From Variovorax sp. PAMC26660 (GTDB taxonomy: Bacteria > Pseudomonadota > Gammaproteobacteria > Burkholderiales > Burkholderiaceae_C), in NCBI RefSeq assembly GCF_014302995.1, contig NZ_CP060295.1:6253501-6317500 (forward strand): a stretch of 64,000 bases of DNA, read 5' to 3'. The notes under the pieces were generated by a model that worked only from the letters and a program-made list of their open reading frames with translations, was not told the origin of the DNA and made no database searches. Below are positions 61,074 to 64,000 of the stretch, piece after piece (positions within the stretch are counted from its first letter, which is position 1; every line of letters begins with the position of its first letter). The translations under genes and the position numbers were made by a program.

Positions 61074-62102
61074 ATGCAAATGCAGCGAAGCAGCCCCATG
61101 AACTTCTCGCGATATCGGGCCGCGCTCGGCCTGGGTGTCCTGGCCATCCTGCCGGTGCTCGTTCGCGCGATGCCGGCCGAAGAACTGTTCCGGCGCATCT
61201 CCCCGTCTGTCTGGGTGGTACGCCCGCTCGACGCCCAGGGCAAGTCCCTGGGGACAGGGAGTGGCGTGGTGATCGAGCCGGGGCGGCTCGTCACCAACTG
61301 CCACGTGCTTGCGAAGGCAGCTGCGATCCTGGTGAAACACGAGAACGTGAGCTTCCAGGCCGAGTTGGAGTTTCCCGACATCGAGCGCGATCTGTGCTCG
61401 ATCAAGGTGGCGAACTTCAGCGCGCCTGCCGTGCAGATTGCACCGCTCGACACGGTGAGAGTCGGGCAAAAAATCTACACCATCGGCACGCCGTTCGGTC
61501 TCGAACAGACGATGAGCGATGGTCTGGTTTCGGCACTGCGTCGAGGCCGCGACGGGGCTGTCGAGAACATCCAGATCTCGGCGCCCATATCGCCCGGATC
61601 GAGCGGGGGCGGGTTGTTCGACGAACAGGGCCGGTTGGTGGGAATCACGACCTCGGGCCTGTCTGCCACCGCTGGCATGGCCCCTGCCCAGAATCTCAAC
61701 TTCGCCCGGCCGGCCCAGTGGATTTTCGATCTGCCTGAACGGGGCCGCCTCGCCCTGGCCTCTTACAAGAAACCTGCGAGCACGGCCGGTGCATCGACAG
61801 CCGTCGCCGGAAAACAGCACCTCGATGCGCCGATGCTCGTCAGCAAGACCTGGAGCTATCCGCACCCGCGCGATGCGGCGACCTTCGGCAATGTCGAACT
61901 GACGTTTTCGACCGCCGGCGTGCATGCGAGGAATGCCAAGTCAAGCGCCGACGGCACATGGGAAATTCGTGACGACACCCTGTGCGCGAACCTGGACTCG
62001 CCGGGCTGGGGGCGTCTGTGCTTCTATCTGGTGAAGGACGGCGACGATGTGCAACTGGTGAACGCTTCCAGCGGAATCCGTTCGAAACTGACTGTCCGCT
62101 GA
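61074..62102 (+). CDS. S1C trypsin-like serine protease without PDZ domain
   Basis: A signal peptide (RYRAALGLGVLAILPVLVRA) precedes a trypsin-like domain with His (RLVTNCHVLAKAA), Asp (IERDLCSIKVANF) and Ser (SPGSSGGGLFDEQGRLVGIT). No PDZ domain; the last 110 residues form a separate beta-rich domain with a cysteine pair. Starts at ATG 61074, 61080 or 61098 are possible; the last gives the cleanest signal peptide. Likely periplasmic. Confidence 0.85.
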   Translation: MQMQRSSPMNFSRYRAALGLGVLAILPVLVRAMPAEELFRRISPSVWVVRPLDAQGKSLGTGSGVVIEPGRLVTNCHVLAKAAAILVKHENVSFQAELEFPDIERDLCSIKVANFSAPAVQIAPLDTVRVGQKIYTIGTPFGLEQTMSDGLVSALRRGRDGAVENIQISAPISPGSSGGGLFDEQGRLVGITTSGLSATAGMAPAQNLNFARPAQWIFDLPERGRLALASYKKPASTAGASTAVAGKQHLDAPMLVSKTWSYPHPRDAATFGNVELTFSTAGVHARNAKSSADGTWEIRDDTLCANLDSPGWGRLCFYLVKDGDDVQLVNASSGIRSKLTVR

Positions 62103-62116
62103 AGGCTGGCCATCCC

Positions 62117-62416
62117 TCAGGGCGCGCTGAACCAGTCTTGCGCCCAGTCCTGCCGCTTCACGGGCTGGAACTCGTTGAATGTGAAGCTGGCGAGCTTCTC
62201 GGTGCTGAACGGATCTTCTGCAAAAAATGCCTGCAACGCCTCCAGCGAGGCGGCGCGGGCCAGCAGGAAACCGCCGGTGGCCGGCACCTTCGGGCCGGAG
62301 CACAGCAGCAGGCCGGCGTCATAGCCCAGTTGAAGATAAGCGCGGTGCGCGGGCACCGATTCCTGGATGCGCGCCAGCGGCTCGAGGTAGTTGATTTCGA
62401 CGATGAAATGCTTCAT
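62117..62416 (-). CDS. YciI-family protein
   Basis: The 99-residue protein starts MKHFIVEINYLEPLARIQES and has the YciI pattern RAYLQLGYDAGLLLCSGPKV, GGFLLARAASLEALQAFFAE, DPF and a final FNEFQPVKRQDW. The His-Asp pair of the fold is replaced in part. Role unknown; often near stress or catabolic genes. It overlaps nothing and converges with the protease gene. Confidence 0.9.
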   Translation of the reverse strand: MKHFIVEINYLEPLARIQESVPAHRAYLQLGYDAGLLLCSGPKVPATGGFLLARAASLEALQAFFAEDPFSTEKLASFTFNEFQPVKRQDWAQDWFSAP

Positions 62417-62462
62417 GGGCCTTGCGATGCAACCGCCGTGCCAGCACGCCCCCGCCGCACGT

Positions 62463-63872
62463 TCACCGCGCCAACGGCAACCTCATGTCGAAGCGCGCAC
62501 CCCCACCGCTTTCGTTCGCCGCCTCGATGCGCCCGCCGTGCGCGTGCACCACAGCCTGCGACAGCGCCAGCCCCAACCCGAGTCCCGGTGTCTTCTCATC
62601 CGAGCGCGCAATGGCGCCCCGGTAGAAGCGCTCGAACAGATGCGGCAGATCGTCGCCGCGAATGCCGGGCCCGCGGTCGGACACGCTGATCACGGCCTCG
62701 TTCGCCTGCGCATCGGCGCGAAGGCTCACACGCACCGTGGTGTCGGGTGGTGAAAACTTGAGTGCGTTGTCGAGCAGGTTGGCCAGTGCCAGGCTGGCCG
62801 CGCCGCGCGCCACCCGCGCGGCCACGGGCGGTGCGGGCTCCAGCAGAAGCGTCAGATGCCGCTCCCGCGCCATCGGCTCCAGCCGGCGCACCGCCTCTTC
62901 GGCCAGCACGTTGAGCGAGACCGTCTCGGCGGCATCGCGCTCCTGCCCCGCATCGAGGCGGGCCAGCACCAGCAGTTCTTCGACCAGCAACGTGAGCGAC
63001 TCGACCTCTTCGAGCGAGGAATGCAGCGTCTCCACGTAGGCGGCCGGATCGCGCGGGCGTCGCAAGGCCAGTTCGAGTTCGGTGCGCAGCCGGGACAACG
63101 GCGAGCGCAGCTCGTGCGAGGCATCGGACGTGAAGCGGCGCTGCGCCTCCATGCCGTCCTCGATGCGGCCCAGCATGTCGTTGAGCGTGTCGACCAGCCG
63201 CCCGATCTCGTCGTTCGTTCCCGGATGCGGCAAGCGTTCGCCCAGGTTCGCGTCGCCGATGCGGTGCGCCTGCTGCACCACGTCGTTGATGGCGCCGAAA
63301 GCGCGCCGCGTGATCAGGGCGCCCGCAGCGCCCAAGGCCAGCAGCAGCGCCCCGCCCAGGATCAGAAAGAGCACGCTGGCCATGGCGACGGTGCGGTTCA
63401 CGTCGTCCAGCGAACCGGCCACCTGCACCGCCAGCAGCGACGGCCGACCCGGCACGGGCACTGAGACCATACGGGTCGGCTCCTCGCCGAAGCCATTGAG
63501 GGTCTCGAACACGGTTTCACCGGCCGCGAGCCGATTGCGCAGCACCTCGGGAATGGGCAATTGCGCCTCGCCGAGGTTGGCGCTGCGCGCCAGCACGCGG
63601 CCGTCCGCATCGACGATCTGCACCAGCCGGTCGAGCCGCACGAACGACGGCGCGCCGGGGCCGGGTGGCGCCTCGTGCACGATCACCGTGTCGCCGTCCC
63701 CGGCAGACAGCAGCATGCCCATCTCGGTTTCGGCCAGCGCCAGCAGCGCCGCGTCGAGTTCGCGGTGCACGTTGCGCGAGAACACGAGGTACGCGCCGAC
63801 GGCGGCAATCGCCATCACGATCACGATCACGCTGACGTGCGCCAGCGCCAGCCGCTTGCGAAAACTAAGCAT
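62463..63872 (-). CDS. Sensor histidine kinase, QseC/PmrB type
   Basis: The 469-residue membrane kinase has TM1 (about 10-30; LALAHVSVIVIVMAIAAVGA), a periplasmic sensor (about 35-165), TM2 (about 168-190; ASVLFLILGGALLLALG), a HAMP linker, the H-box FTSDASHELRSPLSRLRTEL, N-box LANLLDNALKFSPPD, D-box SDRGPGIRGDDLPHLF and G-box GLGLGLALSQAVV. It overlaps the response regulator stop by eight bases. Boxes of the CTTAA type at 27.9 kb fit a PmrA/QseB partner. Confidence 0.93.
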   Translation of the reverse strand: MLSFRKRLALAHVSVIVIVMAIAAVGAYLVFSRNVHRELDAALLALAETEMGMLLSAGDGDTVIVHEAPPGPGAPSFVRLDRLVQIVDADGRVLARSANLGEAQLPIPEVLRNRLAAGETVFETLNGFGEEPTRMVSVPVPGRPSLLAVQVAGSLDDVNRTVAMASVLFLILGGALLLALGAAGALITRRAFGAINDVVQQAHRIGDANLGERLPHPGTNDEIGRLVDTLNDMLGRIEDGMEAQRRFTSDASHELRSPLSRLRTELELALRRPRDPAAYVETLHSSLEEVESLTLLVEELLVLARLDAGQERDAAETVSLNVLAEEAVRRLEPMARERHLTLLLEPAPPVAARVARGAASLALANLLDNALKFSPPDTTVRVSLRADAQANEAVISVSDRGPGIRGDDLPHLFERFYRGAIARSDEKTPGLGLGLALSQAVVHAHGGRIEAANESGGGARFDMRLPLAR

Positions 63873-64000
63873 GGCCGTCGTCGGCCAGTGCCAGCCGGAA
63901 GCCGCGCCCGCGCACGGTCTGGATCAGTGGCACGGCCGGCGGCGCATCGACCTTGCGGCGCAGGTTGCCGATGTGCACGTCGATCAGGTTGTCGATGGCG
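63865..64000 (-). CDS. OmpR-family response regulator, C-terminal end (right edge)
   Basis: Only the last 44 codons are in the window: AIDNLIDVHIGNLRRKVDAP, then VPLIQTVRGRGFRLALADDG and HA. The HIGNLRRK and TVRGRGFRL pattern is the end of an OmpR/PmrA winged helix. The receiver domain and start lie beyond base 64000. It is the partner of the kinase read in the same operon. Confidence 0.9.
   Translation of the reverse strand, partial: AIDNLIDVHIGNLRRKVDAPPAVPLIQTVRGRGFRLALADDGHA

Overview
The window is GC-rich DNA from a beta-proteobacterium of the order Burkholderiales. The mix of lineage-typical genes (YgfZ, MltG-Tmk-HolB-PilZ-TatD in one operon, COG4705 protein, CC0125/CC1285-type lipoprotein, Crp/Fnr paralogues) best suits Comamonadaceae, probably Variovorax; that is inferred from gene content, not from an rRNA gene. 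There is no rRNA, tRNA or CRISPR array that I can see.

Left third (1-28 kb) is accessory. It opens with the N-terminal 404 codons of a Tn3-family transposase running off the left edge. Next comes a trimeric autotransporter adhesin (1598 aa) with a TpgA-like periplasmic anchor lipoprotein directly downstream, then a classical type Va autotransporter (1082 aa) facing the other way. Both adhesins carry the extended signal peptide region. Behind them (11.6-12.8 kb) lies a pile of gene fragments: a cysteine-containing small-protein relic, a fragment of a secreted-repeat gene, the end of an IS91-associated tyrosine recombinase, the start of an IS91 transposase and the last codons of another autotransporter barrel. 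From 12.8 to 21.9 kb there are small envelope and stress genes: two collagen-like lipoproteins, an orphan histidine kinase, two Crp/Fnr paralogues, an Nramp-like transporter, and DUF3309, SpoIIAA-like and DUF6868-like proteins. At 21.9-24.3 kb a tyrosine recombinase and a KfrA-type coiled-coil protein are transcribed divergently around a 13-10-13 bp dyad, the layout of the TnpS/TnpT resolution module of Tn4651-type transposons. Small unknown genes and a two-gene antitoxin-like pair follow.

Middle (28-45 kb). A secreted protein and a COG4705 membrane protein are preceded by two CTTAA-N6-CTTAA type boxes. After a degraded UspA/PDZ remnant comes a lipoprotein HtrA protease, then an anaerobic/low-oxygen style island: hemerythrin protein, three universal stress proteins, zinc alcohol dehydrogenase, Dom34-like protein, paired YeeE/YedE transporter halves, phasin-like protein, a two-component pair, an Fnr-type regulator, an orphan carbamoyltransferase N-domain, a BON protein and oleate hydratase. 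At least seven FNR/ANR-like boxes (TTGAT-N4-ATCAA and close variants) sit at mostly 53-74 nt before these start codons, so the island looks like one regulon, plausibly run by the Fnr-type protein encoded inside it.

Right part (45-64 kb) is mostly housekeeping chromosome: a tightly overlapping mltG-tmk-holB-pilZ / tatD-ankyrin operon, ygfZ, an intergenic nested inverted repeat, a thioesterase-GNAT fusion with an esterase, iron alcohol dehydrogenase, an S10 peptidase and EF-hand pair in a segment flanked by a 22-nt direct repeat, an LprI-domain protein, a lipoprotein plus serine protease pair, YciI, and a QseC/PmrB-like kinase with the tail of its response regulator at the right edge. That response regulator is a candidate for binding the CTTAA boxes at 27.9-28.0 kb.
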